DNA of 44,731 bases from Tychonema sp. LEGE 07203 (GTDB lineage Bacteria > Cyanobacteriota > Cyanobacteriia > Cyanobacteriales > Microcoleaceae). The DNA lies in assembly GCF_015207285.1 (NCBI RefSeq), contig NZ_JADEXD010000039.1, forward strand, positions 1-44,731. Direction: 5' to 3'. The position numbers and the translations under genes were made by a program. Positions 31,537 through 40,900 of this stretch are shown in pieces. Numbering within the stretch: position 1 is the first letter of the stretch; every line of letters begins with the position of its first letter. The notes beneath the pieces are model-generated. The model was not told the DNA's origin. It did not search any database and saw nothing but the letters and a program-made list of their open reading frames with translations.

Positions 31537-32541
31537 ATGCTCAGCAACGCAGACTTAAGAAAAACAGGGACAGGGTGGGAATTTGTCAGCGAAGAGGCTG
31601 TAGAGGATTTTGTCGAAGTTCACTTGCAAAGTTTACTCGGCTTGACAGTCATCAAGCGGCAATTCACTGTTAACGAACAAAGATGCGATATTATAGCGGT
31701 GGACGAGAATAAACAGTTAGTTGTGGTGGAGTTGAAAAACGCTGAAGATCGATATATCGTCCAGCAGTTAACTCGTTATTACGATGCTTTGTTGGAACAC
31801 AAACCTTTTGCCGATCGCGTGGATTACGCTCAACCCGTTCGTTTAATAGCAATTACGCCAAAATTTCACAGGGATAATTTTACAGACAGGAAGTATCACG
31901 GGCTATTTTTTCAGTTTTGGCAATTTGCGATCGTTCCTGCTGGGGATAATTTATATTTCTCTTTGAAAGATGTAGATACTGGGCATACTTCACAAGTAGA
32001 GATTACACATCAAGAAATAGAAAGCACCGATAATATACCGAGTCCACCCAAAGAGTTTCGGAATCTACTTAAGAAGTTTATTGATGACGAACAGCAGGTG
32101 CTCTGGAGAATTCGGGATAAAATTCTCAGATTTGACACCCGTATGCAAGAAATAGTTTTCTCTAAAAGCATTAGCTATGGTAAAGGAAAAAGTAAACTAT
32201 GCGCTCAGATTTGTGTAGATAGAAGAGCTTATGAAGGCTATATTAGACCCGCACTTATGTTATGGCTACCTCTTTCCCCTTGGACAGATAACTGTAACAG
32301 GATTGGGAGAATGGCGATTTATAACCGAAAGATGAATGATGCTTTATCCCTTAGCAAAATAGATGAGTATTCCTATCTTCGCCACTGGCCTGTGGGTTCT
32401 CGTTATTCTGCTTCTGATTCGCAAGTTCAAACTTGGGATTTAAAACACTATGTAACTGAGATAAGTAAGCAAAATAATAAATTGAATTATCTGGATTTTT
32501 TGGTAAATTTATCCTTGGAAAAATGGCGAGAAAGACTTTAA
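31537..32541 (+). CDS. NucS/DUF91-like endonuclease family protein
   Basis: A 334-residue protein. ATG 31537 has AAGG 5 bases upstream and gives the expected start (LRKTGTGWEFVSEEAVEDFV). The PD-(D/E)xK-type core is visible at residues about 40-85: VIKRQFTVNEQRCDIIAVDE, then KQLVVVELKNAEDRYIVQQL and TRYYDAL. The Asp of CDIIAVD and the ExK-like ELK are metal ligands; this resembles the catalytic half of NucS/DUF91 nucleases. The C-terminal 200 residues (FRNLLKKFIDDEQQVLWRIR ... YLRHWPVGSRYSASD) are not recognised and could be a DNA-binding or partner domain. Neighbours do not indicate a defence operon. Confidence 0.82.
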   Translation: MLSNADLRKTGTGWEFVSEEAVEDFVEVHLQSLLGLTVIKRQFTVNEQRCDIIAVDENKQLVVVELKNAEDRYIVQQLTRYYDALLEHKPFADRVDYAQPVRLIAITPKFHRDNFTDRKYHGLFFQFWQFAIVPAGDNLYFSLKDVDTGHTSQVEITHQEIESTDNIPSPPKEFRNLLKKFIDDEQQVLWRIRDKILRFDTRMQEIVFSKSISYGKGKSKLCAQICVDRRAYEGYIRPALMLWLPLSPWTDNCNRIGRMAIYNRKMNDALSLSKIDEYSYLRHWPVGSRYSASDSQVQTWDLKHYVTEISKQNNKLNYLDFLVNLSLEKWRERL

Positions 32542-32678
32542 CGTAAAAAATCAGATCGCACTTTTCACTCCTTGCCAAAATCCACCATCTATCTGCGTTG
32601 ATATGCGTGCATCTGCGGTTAACAAAATCAAATCAATAACTTGACAACAAATCAAATTACCTAATTTTGATATAATTA

Positions 32679-32785
32679 GGACTTACGCATGGGTGGCCAG
32701 AAACCGGGTTTTTGCCGAAAATCCTGCGCTATAGTCCATAGATTAAGTAAAAAACCCGGTTTCTTCGATCGTGGTGCGTAAGTCC
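32679..32785 (+). mobile_element. 107-bp MITE-like element (GGACTTACGCA ends)
   Basis: Outer arms GGACTTACGCA and TGCGTAAGTCC (11 bp, exact) enclose inner arms AGAAACCGGGTTTTT (32700) and AAAAACCCGGTTTCTT (about 32750). No ORF. Nested perfect inverted repeats are characteristic of non-autonomous elements seen in Oscillatoriales. It borders the decayed brnA gene. Confidence 0.8.
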
Positions 32786-32821
32786 CGATAATATTACATT
32801 CTGATGCAACAGAAAATGATA

Positions 32822-33043
32822 TTATTTCTCAGACACGACGTTTTCTTTAGTAATTCTAATCAAAAACCGCAGAGCTTCATTCACTGCTGCAGAATCGGGA
32901 AACATCTCTGCAACATCCGGCGATCAATGAATATTTACACCACCAAATGTCTTGTGTCCAGATCCTACCCTTCTTACACGCAACTTCCTCAAATCATATT
33001 CCGACCGAAGCTCATCGTCCATCGCTGTTTCATCCTTCTTCAT
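32822..33043 (-). pseudogene. BrnA-type antitoxin with in-frame stop
   Basis: From ATG 33043 the minus strand reads MKKDETAMDDELRSEYDL, RKLRVRRVGSGHKTFGGVN, IH, then TGA at 32924-32926, and without a shift SPDVAEMFPDSAAVNEALRF, LIRITKENVVSEK and a stop at 32822. DELRSEYDL and SPDVAxxFPDxxAVNEALRFL are typical of the cyanobacterial antitoxin partner of BrnT. The first 39 codons and the rest lie in one frame. The first codons overlap the end of the BrnT reading frame by 14 bases, the order expected for the pair. One nonsense change is the only visible damage. Confidence 0.87.
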
Positions 33044-33302
33044 AAACTTCTCGCTCCACTCGTGTTACTTTTCTGGCGCTAATCAAAGGAATAAAATCTG
33101 CTCTTTCTGTATACGACACTATCAATAAATTACCTTGCTGTGACTATCCAAGAATAATATAGCGATCTTCTTCATCAGAGCGATCCGGATCGTAGAAATC
33201 GACGTAGTGGCGATCGTCAAAAACCGTTCTGGCTTCCTAAAATGAGATCCCATGCTCGGACAAATTTACCGCAGCCTTGTTTTCATCCCACTCGAATTTC
33301 AT
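33030..33302 (-). pseudogene. BrnT-type toxin with two in-frame stops
   Basis: From ATG 33302: KFEWDENKAAVNLSEHGISF, TAG (33237-33239), EARTVFDDRHYVDFYDPDRS, DEEDRYIILG, TAG (33144-33146), SQQGNLLIVSYTERADFIPL, ISARKVTRVEREVYEEG, stop. The F-E-W-D-x-x-K, HGISFEEA, RxIILG, YTERxxxxxxISARK and ExxxYE patterns define BrnT ribonuclease toxins (about 90 residues), and all are present in one 91-codon frame. Both interruptions are TAG; the first stands where EE is usual. It overlaps brnA at its 3' end. The toxin should be dead unless the stops are suppressed. Confidence 0.88.
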
Positions 33303-33365
33303 AAAGATCACAAATCAGCATCTTTGATATAATATTACATCAAGAAGCCAAACTAAAACCAACTC

Positions 33366-34004
33366 ATGCCACAAACAGTCTGGATCGCACGACACGGAAA
33401 CCGCATCGACTTCGTTAACCCTGACTGGTTTCTCACTGCAGAACACCGCTACGATCCGCACCTTTCCGAAGACGGTCACGTTCAAGCCAAACAACTCGCC
33501 AATCGCCTCAAAGGTGAAGGAATTTCTCATATTTTTGCTTCCCCTTTTTTGCGAACTGTCCAAACTGCCAATCACGCGGCAGAAGCTCTCGATTTGTCGA
33601 TTAAACTAGAGTGGGGACTGTGCGAATGGCTGAATCCTGAATGGATGACCGAAATGCCGGAAACTGAATCTGTCGAGGATTTGTGCAGGCGCTTTCCGAG
33701 GATTGATGCTGCTTACAAAGGCGGTATTGCTAGTTATCCCGAAACCGGAGAAGCTTGTCTCAAAAGGGCTGGGGAAACTGCTAAACGCCTCGCTGCTGAG
33801 TTTCCAGAGGATATGTTATTAGTAGGTCACGGTGCGTCGGTTTTGGGAAGTGCGATCGGGCTGGCGGGCGGTGCTGAAACGGAAATTAACGCTTCTCTGT
33901 GCTGTTTGGTGAAAGTGGTGCGGGAAGATGTACAATGGTCGATCGCACTTAATGGCGATACTTCCCACCTGACGGACGTTGAAACTGCGATCCGGTTTAA
34001 TTAG
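33366..34004 (+). CDS. Histidine phosphatase (phosphoglycerate-mutase-like) family protein
   Basis: A 212-residue protein. TVWIARHGNRIDFVNPDWFL holds the RHG nucleophile motif, ISHIFASPFLRTVQTANHAA the phosphate-pocket Arg, LEWGLCEWLNPEWMTEMPET the acid residue region, and MLLVGHGASVLGSAIG the second catalytic His. The variant RHGNR with a long insert before the Arg block fits the STS-1/UBASH3-like or PhoE-like branch of small phosphatases; the substrate is unknown. YebC follows 37 bases later, so they may be co-transcribed, with a few AGTGACTG-type heptamers between. Confidence 0.91.
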   Translation: MPQTVWIARHGNRIDFVNPDWFLTAEHRYDPHLSEDGHVQAKQLANRLKGEGISHIFASPFLRTVQTANHAAEALDLSIKLEWGLCEWLNPEWMTEMPETESVEDLCRRFPRIDAAYKGGIASYPETGEACLKRAGETAKRLAAEFPEDMLLVGHGASVLGSAIGLAGGAETEINASLCCLVKVVREDVQWSIALNGDTSHLTDVETAIRFN

Positions 34005-34041
34005 AAAAATGACTGCTGACTACTGACTAACAATAATCGAT

Positions 34042-34809
34042 ATGGCTGGACACAGTAAATGGGCGAATATTAAACGCCAAAAAGCTAGAGTTGACGCTGT
34101 TAAAGGCAAGGTTTTTGCTAGAATATCTCGCGAAATTATTGTCGCGGCGCGCAGCGGAGTTCCCGATCCCGCTGGCAATTTTCAACTGCGGACAGCTATT
34201 GAAAAAGCCAAGGCGGCGGATATTCCTAATGAAAACATAGAAAGGGCGATCGCCAAAGGTTCTGGTTTGGTGGGGGGGAGTTCGGAATTAGAAGCTATTC
34301 GCTACGAAGGTTACGGCGTTGGCGGGGTGGCGATTTTGATTGAAGCGCTGACAGACAACCGCAACCGCACGGCGGCTGACTTGCGAGAAGCTTTTAGTAA
34401 AAATGGCGGCAATTTGGGCGAAACTGGTTGTGTGGGCTGGATGTTCGACCAGAAAGGGGTTTGTACCGTAGGCGGCGAAATTGATGAAGAACAATTGTTT
34501 GAAGCTTCCCTAGAAGCCGAAGCAGAATCCTATGAATTGATATCAATTGATGAGGATACTGAAGGTGCAGAGGTTTTTACAAATGTGGCTAATTTGGAAA
34601 AGCTTGCTGATGTTTTGAAACAACAAGATTTTACAGTTTTGCAGTCAGAAAATCGCTGGATTCCGAGCAATACAGTGGAAATTGACAGTCCTGAAAAAGC
34701 CAAATCGCTCTTGAAGTTAATGGACGCGCTGGAAGAGTTGGAAGACGTGCAAAGCGTGACGGCTAATTTTGAAATGACCGATGAATTGATGTCTTCGATG
34801 ATGGTTTGA
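34042..34809 (+). CDS. yebC: YebC/TACO1 family protein
   Basis: A 255-residue protein with the invariant N-terminus MAGHSKWANIKRQKARVDAV. NFQLRTAIEKAKAADIPNEN and IRYEGYGVGGVAILIEALTD are conserved blocks of this universal family. Members have been described as transcription regulators, and more recently as translation factors that help ribosomes through polyproline stretches. The length and domain order (N-terminal three-helix domain, then two alpha/beta domains) are complete. It converges with the Uma2 gene, whose stop is 9 bases from this one. Confidence 0.97.
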   Translation: MAGHSKWANIKRQKARVDAVKGKVFARISREIIVAARSGVPDPAGNFQLRTAIEKAKAADIPNENIERAIAKGSGLVGGSSELEAIRYEGYGVGGVAILIEALTDNRNRTAADLREAFSKNGGNLGETGCVGWMFDQKGVCTVGGEIDEEQLFEASLEAEAESYELISIDEDTEGAEVFTNVANLEKLADVLKQQDFTVLQSENRWIPSNTVEIDSPEKAKSLLKLMDALEELEDVQSVTANFEMTDELMSSMMV

Positions 34810-34818
34810 CGCTTTAAA

Positions 34819-35421
34819 TCACCAGATTTTTGCCATTCGCAAGACAAATCCGGGTAACTCTGGATCGGCGCTGACTGTTTCAGGATTATCTAAAATTTCA
34901 GGTTCGCGATCGGGACGGTAGATGTAGACTTTTCGGTTTTTGCGATCGACTAAAAAGCCGAGCGACACACCGTTGTCAATATATTCTTGCATCTTGTTTT
35001 GCAATCCCTTGAGAGTGTCACTAGCAGACCGCAATTCGATCGCAAAGTCGGGACAAATCGGTGCAAATGAGGCTTTTTGTGCTTCAGTTAAAGCATTCCA
35101 GCGCTCTAGTTTAATCCACGAGGCATCGGGAGAGCGGGTTGCTCCATTCGGGAGGGTAAAGCCTGCACTGGAGTCAAACGTTTCACCTGTGCCATCTTCT
35201 TCTGCCCAGTTCGCAAGTTGCTGAAAAATCTTACCGTTTCGGTTCCCTGTATCTGAAAATGCTGGTGACATAACGATAACTTCCCCACTGGCTGTCCGCT
35301 CAATTCTTAAATCGCGATTAACCAGACAGAATTCATAGAACTGTTCAACAGTCATCGATTCGATCGCAGGGAAATTGACCGTCAGTGGGACGCTTTCGGT
35401 TTGAATTAGCAGCCTCGTCAT
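34819..35421 (-). CDS. Uma2 family (DUF820) endonuclease-like protein
   Basis: A 200-residue protein with the full Uma2 layout: MTVEQFYEFCLVNRDLRIER, TASGEVIVMSPAFSDTGNRN, GATRSPDASWIKLERWNALT (the SPDASW acidic motif), ICPDFAIELRSASDTLKGLQ (the core D/ExxSxS pattern), KMQEYIDNGVSLGFLVDRKN, RKVYIYRPDREPEIL. The PD-(D/E)xK-like fold is predicted for the family; activity has not been shown. No coiled-coil tail, unlike the copy at 24842. Its 5' side abuts the inverted repeat that frames the neighbouring cyclase. Confidence 0.93.
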   Translation of the reverse strand: MTRLLIQTESVPLTVNFPAIESMTVEQFYEFCLVNRDLRIERTASGEVIVMSPAFSDTGNRNGKIFQQLANWAEEDGTGETFDSSAGFTLPNGATRSPDASWIKLERWNALTEAQKASFAPICPDFAIELRSASDTLKGLQNKMQEYIDNGVSLGFLVDRKNRKVYIYRPDREPEILDNPETVSADPELPGFVLRMAKIW

Positions 35422-35449
35422 GGTTTTTTCTCTGTTGGTGCAGGTGTGA

Positions 35450-35545
35450 TATCAATTCCTCTCTTCATCGTCCTGTATTCATTTCTCTCTGTGTTCTCTG
35501 TGTTCTAGTCAGGTTAAAGCATTCCGATGCAACGGTCAACGATAT
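35450..35545 (+). repeat. Left arm of a 2.47-kb inverted repeat around the CHASE cyclase
   Basis: Begins ATATCAATTCCTCTCTTCAT, continues CGTCCTGTATTCATTTCTCT and CTGTGTTCTCTG, and ends GATGCAACGGTCAACGATAT. The reverse complement lies at 37813-37921: 40 bases exact, then a 9-10-base insertion in the right arm, then further matching blocks including the 20-base end. Confidence 0.93.
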
Positions 35546-35638
35546 GACAGAATACCTTGAGCTTATCATATCTGAGCTTGGCGATCGAAAGTCTTAGCCG
35601 ATCGCCATTCGGAGGCTTGTATCCGTTTTCGGGCGCTG

Positions 35639-37513
35639 TCAATCATATTTTTTGCCTGTGAGCAAATAAGTAACCATGTATCCCTTACCCTTGATTTGAA
35701 TTGCGCCGCGCTTCTGAAATGTATATTTATCCTTTAATATTTCGTAGGTGTCGGTGGTGACTTGAATGCAGCCGGTTATGCCGTGGGATTCCATGCGCGA
35801 AGCAATATTTACTGTGTCGCCCCAAAGGTCGTAAATAAACTTTTTTAAGCCGATGACACCGGCAACTACAGGGCCGCTGCTAATTCCGATCCGAATGCTG
35901 AAAGGTTCCGAATGCTCTAAACTCAGCAGCCGAATTTCGTGCAGCATATCGATCGCCATATTGGCGATCGCCTCGGCATGATCTTCTCGCGGCGTAGGCA
36001 AGCCGCCGACAACCATGTAAGCATCACCAATAGTCTTAATTTTCTCTAAACCGTGGCGATCGGCCAAGTGGTCAAAAGCCGAAAAAATATCGTTGAGAAC
36101 TTGCACCACCGCAGTAGCTGAAATTCTCGACGAAAGCTCTGTAAAGCCCACAATGTCGGCAAACATCACAGTCACTTCCGCAAAACTTTCGGCGATATTG
36201 TGTTCGTTGTCCTTCAAACGCAAGGCAATCGCTGCCGGCAAAACGTTCAGCAGCAATTCCTCAGATTTAACTTGTTCGAGTTCCAACTGTTGGTAAGCAG
36301 TCTGTAACTTTTCGGCTTGGCTAATTCTTTCTCGGGCTAGCTTTTCGATTTGGGCGGTGCGGCTCAAAGCTGTCAGCATATATGTCACCGGAATCAGAGT
36401 CCACAGCATCCCCATCGTCAGAGTTCCCCAAGAGCGCCAGTGCTTGCGAATCTTGCGAATTTCCGGCGTTGCGGACACGTACAGAGACCACTGGCGGCCG
36501 CTAATTTTCAGGTTCCTCTGGCAGGCTGTGCGCTCTGGATCTGCATCGTCTTGAATCGGGCAGTTGGAGCGGAGTTCTCGTTCTGCCGCAGTCGATGCTG
36601 TCAGCACTTGTTGGCTGGCTGATTGGAATATCAACGCAAATTGCTGAATTTGGCTCTCAGGAGCCAGATTTTTGAGAACTGGGTTCCCCCTTGGCGGTAA
36701 CAGCGGCAGTGCTTCTTGGTTGTCTGAAGCCTCGCTGGCGAGATAAATGGTGAGGTAGTCGGTATTGCGTCCTTTTAAAGAGGTTTGAAAAATATCTTTG
36801 CCTCGAAATATGCCCAGAACAAATCCTTGCAGCAGTTGGCGGCGCGATTCGAGGGTAATCGGTTTAGTGCTGTTTTGGTAAATCGGAACTATTACCAAAA
36901 GACCGGGTTCCGGGGAATTGCCCTCGGTTAGGCCGATGTAGCTGGTGACCATCATTTCTCCGGTATCGCGCGCTCGATCGAGCACCGCCCGGATTTTTGG
37001 GGCAGAGGCGAGGTCAAAGCCCAACGCTGTCTCGTTTCCGGCTGTTGGTTCCACGTAGAAAGCCGGGAAGTATTCCGAACGCTGGCGGGCCTTGCGAAGT
37101 TCTCCTCGGGGGCCGCGCTCTGTAATCTCAAAGCTGGAGTCGGTTTCGGTTCTGGCTTTGGCTTCGTAGTTGCGCCGCTCGGAATTGGGGACGCGGGGGG
37201 CCCAAGCCAGCAGTTGCAGGCTGGGGTGGACGGATAGGGGACGGCCGACAAAGCTGGCAAAAGAGGAACGCTCTACGGCGCTGAAGGCTTTCATGTAGTC
37301 GCTGAGGGCGAGAACTGCGTCTAAGTCGGAGTTGATCTGGCGTTCGATGCCGATCGAAATATCGTCAATGCGGCGGTGCATTTCGTAGTCGCGGCGCTTG
37401 TCTTCCCAGTCCCAAACCAAGGCAAATGCCAAGGCAGACATTCCCACACCCAAAACGAGCGTCAACCCGGCTGGAATGTAGCGAGACCAGGAGAAAGGTA
37501 GTTTTTTCAGCAT
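35639..37513 (-). CDS. CHASE-domain membrane adenylate cyclase
   Basis: A 624-residue protein. TM1 is at about 14-34 (AGLTLVLGVGMSALAFALV). A CHASE extracytoplasmic domain covers about 70-270: SLQLLAWAPRVPNSERRNYE, EYFPAFYVEPTAGNETALGF (the CHASE pocket motif), GEMMVTSYIGLTEGN, GLLVIVPIYQNS. TM2 is at about 362-382, followed by a short coil (KLARERISQAEKLQTAYQQL) and the class III catalytic domain at about 440-620. The key residues are complete: VMFADIVGFTELSS, EKIKTIGDAYMVVGG, YDLWGDTVNIASRMES. Activity on ATP is expected. CHASE domains bind small extracellular ligands. The gene lies alone between 96-109-bp inverted repeats, as if it had been moved as a unit. Confidence 0.94.
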   Translation of the reverse strand: MLKKLPFSWSRYIPAGLTLVLGVGMSALAFALVWDWEDKRRDYEMHRRIDDISIGIERQINSDLDAVLALSDYMKAFSAVERSSFASFVGRPLSVHPSLQLLAWAPRVPNSERRNYEAKARTETDSSFEITERGPRGELRKARQRSEYFPAFYVEPTAGNETALGFDLASAPKIRAVLDRARDTGEMMVTSYIGLTEGNSPEPGLLVIVPIYQNSTKPITLESRRQLLQGFVLGIFRGKDIFQTSLKGRNTDYLTIYLASEASDNQEALPLLPPRGNPVLKNLAPESQIQQFALIFQSASQQVLTASTAAERELRSNCPIQDDADPERTACQRNLKISGRQWSLYVSATPEIRKIRKHWRSWGTLTMGMLWTLIPVTYMLTALSRTAQIEKLARERISQAEKLQTAYQQLELEQVKSEELLLNVLPAAIALRLKDNEHNIAESFAEVTVMFADIVGFTELSSRISATAVVQVLNDIFSAFDHLADRHGLEKIKTIGDAYMVVGGLPTPREDHAEAIANMAIDMLHEIRLLSLEHSEPFSIRIGISSGPVVAGVIGLKKFIYDLWGDTVNIASRMESHGITGCIQVTTDTYEILKDKYTFQKRGAIQIKGKGYMVTYLLTGKKYD

Positions 37514-37812
37514 AATTGCTTAGTGAATAAGGGCAGCAGATGAGCGCACCGCTGAATGCGACTAATTTCGGCCTCTGAGTGCGGTTAATTCCACCAGTAT
37601 CAACAACCAATCACCTGAAAACCTTTGTCTACAAGGTTTATATCCAAAAGCAGATTTCCCAGGCATTCCCCTGATTGTTGGGGAGTAGAGGTTGGCGCCA
37701 GAGCCGCTTCCGGTTCCTCCAAATCGTTGCGGGGGTACAGGAGGGGTCTGGTCTCAATCGTCAGACAGCAGACAGGAACTGCATTTGACCTGTTTGTTTA
37801 CTGTAACGGTTT

Positions 37813-37921
37813 ATATCGTTGACCGTTGCATCGTCAGGTGATTTAACCGGCGCTAGAACGCAGAGAACACAGAGAGATCCCAGAGAAATGAATACAGGAC
37901 GATGAAGAGAGGAATTGATAT
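37813..37921 (+). repeat. Right arm of the 2.47-kb inverted repeat
   Basis: Begins ATATCGTTGACCGTTGCATC, then AGAACACAGAGAGATCCC and AATGAATACAGGACGATGAA, ending GGAATTGATAT. It matches 35450-35545 in reverse. The spacer 37514-37984 holds no other recognisable gene. Confidence 0.93.
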
Positions 37922-37984
37922 TAATTCAAAACCCCGATCGAGTACCGACGGCAGTTGGCAATTAAAAGTCAAATATTTAAACTT

Positions 37985-40900
37985 TTAGATGATACCGACG
38001 ATCGCTGGGCAGGGAATTTCAATCCAAAATTCCGCTCCCTGTCCGGGCCCAGAGATACACCGCAGACTTCCTTTATGTTTTTCTACCACAATCTGATGGC
38101 TGATGGACAATCCCAAGCCTGTGCCAGAGCCGACCGGTTTGGTCGTAAAAAAGGGGTCAAATATGCGTTTGCGAACGTCTTCGGTCATTCCCGCGCCGCT
38201 GTCGGCGATACAAACGACAATGCGATCGCACTCATCGAGCTGGCTTTGATGGCGATCGGTCAACAAAGCCTTTTTCATCAGGGTGCGAATCACGATCGTC
38301 CGCGGTTGCGGTTGGTTTTTTAGAGCGTCGATCGCATTGCTGATAATATTGAGAAACACCTGGTTTAACTGCCCCGCACAACAGTATACTTTCGATATTT
38401 TTCCGTAATCTTTAATAATTTCAATTTGGTTATTTTGACTTTCCTGTTCCAATCGATGCTGCACAATTAACAGCGTGCTGTCAATTCCTTCATGAAGGTC
38501 TGCAAACTTCATTTCCGACTCGTCCAGCCGCGCAAAATTCCTGAGCGACAGCACAATTTTACTAATTCTTTCTACTCCTAATTGCATAGAATTGAGCATT
38601 TTTGGCAAATCTTCCTTAAGAAAATCTAACTCTATTTCCTTAATTTTTTCAACAATCTGAGGAACTGGGGACGGGTAGCAGTGCTGGTAGACATTCAAGA
38701 GTTCTATTAAATCGTGAAAATAATTGTGGGTATGAGAAATATTGCCGTGAATAAAAGTTGCAGGATTGTTAATTTCGTGGGCGATGCCAGCCACCATCTG
38801 ACCCAGACCAGACATTTTTTCAGATTGAACTAATTGGATTTGAGCGTGTTGTAGCTGTTCGTAGGCTTCTTGCAATTGGGCTGCTTGTTTTCTCAATTGA
38901 GATTCGGAAGCTTGGAGCGCTGCGGCGGAAATTTTGCGGTTGGTAATATTTTCAATCATCCCTAAGTTGTAAATAGGTTTTCCTTCGCCGTCTCGGATCG
39001 CAGTAGATGTCACGTTTACCCAAACAATTTTACCTGTCCCCGCAATCTGGCGGATTTCGATTTGATAGCTTGTAATTTCTCCCCGGTGGAGAGCAGCAGC
39101 AACTTGAATGTTTTTTTCATTGTCTGCAGGATGCCCAATTTCTATAAATGTTTTGTCTAGCAATTCGGCAGCGGTATATCCCAGCATTTCGCAGTAAGTT
39201 TTATTGACTCGCACTAACTTGTTGTCGTCTAAATTGGCTAAGTAGATACCTATGGGTGCATCTTCAAATATTTTGCGAAATAGTTCCTCGCTGGCCCGGA
39301 CTTGAGCTTGTAGGGAAAGCCGATCGGTGATGTCTTCAAACGCCGACAAAATGCCTACAACTTTGCCGCCACTGTCATGTAAAGGTATTTTATTTGTATC
39401 CAGCGAACACTGAGTGCCGTCGGCTTGGATTTTGGACTCTACGATGTGATATTCTGGGGTGTTTGTTGCCATGATGCGACGGTCGTTGGCTCGAAAAATT
39501 TCTGTTTCTTCTGGCAGCCAAGGCAGATCGAAGTCGGTGAGACCGACGATTTCACTGGGGTGATTGAAACCTGCGAATTTGGCAAAGTTTTTGTTGGCTC
39601 CCAAGTAAACTAAATCTCGATCTTTCCAGGCGATTAACTGAGGGATGTTGTTAATTACCAGCCACAGCATTTTTTGGGATGTTTGCAAGGCTTCCGTGCG
39701 CTGCAGGACGCGCTTTTCCAGTTCTTGATTGGCTTGTTGCAGGGCGATTTTTGACTCGCCCAGGGCGATTTCTGCTAGCTTGCGATCGCTAATATCGATT
39801 GTCACCCCCTCCCAAATTATATCGCCGTTCGGTTGCTGTTCGGGGCGGGCAATGGCGCGAATCCATTTTAGTTTTCCTGACTTGGTGACGATCCGCCCTT
39901 CATATTTCCAAGGTTGTAAATTTTCCCCAGAAATAGCTAGGGATTCTGACAAAGATTTGATGTCGTCTGGATGCACCAACGACCACATAAAAGCTGCGTT
40001 TTTTTGCAGTTTTTCGGGTTCTAATTCGTAGAGTTCCCAACTGCCGGGACTGACATAAGTGAATTGATTGGAACCGTCGGGATGCAGCAAGTATTGATAA
40101 ATCATTCCTGGCACGTTGGCTGTCATTTTTTGAAATCTGGCTTCGCTTTGCCAGAGTGCTGATTCTGCTTGTTTGCGATCGCTAATATCGATCAACAAGC
40201 CGTCCCAAATAATGTCACCTTTTGTGCTCAGTTCTGGTCGAGAAGCCCCGCTAATCCACTTAATTCGATCGCCCGGAAAAACTAATCTGCCTTCCCAGCG
40301 CCAAGGTTCTAATGTTTTAGCTGAGAGGGCCAGAGATTCGTGGAAGCTTTGCACATCGTCTGGATGAATCATTTCGATCGCGCCGGCAGCAGAATTTTGG
40401 AACACCTCTGGTTCTAATTCGTAGAGTTCGCGGCAGCCGGAACTAACGTAGGGAAATGACACAGTTCCGTCTGCTGCTAGCTTAAATTGATAAATCATGC
40501 CGGGCACGTTGGCGGCTAGTTTTTGGAACCTCGCTTCGCTGACTCTGAGTGCTGTTTCTGCTTCTACGCGATCGGTAATGTCGTAAAATGCCGATAAAAT
40601 TGCTGCTTCGCCGTTAAAATCGATCGCTCGCATCGACATTTTTACCCAAAAAAAACTGCCGTCTGCTTTTTTGAGACAGATTTGTTGGCTGTCGCTAAAG
40701 CCCTTTTCTTTGACTAATTCTAGCAAATTATGGCGATCGCTCGCCTTGGCATAAAAGTCGTTTTTTTTGCTGCCGATTAACTTTTGGAAACTCAAACCCA
40801 AGCTTTCCCCGAAGGCTGGATTTGCGTAAATTATCGTGCTGTCTTCCAAGCGCGTAATTATCATGGGAACGGGAGTTGCAGCGGCAATCGCCCGCAATCT

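Noticed and set aside
32804..33082. 92-codon plus-strand frame
   Set aside because: It is antisense to the brnA and brnT relics, whose family motifs explain the sequence much better.
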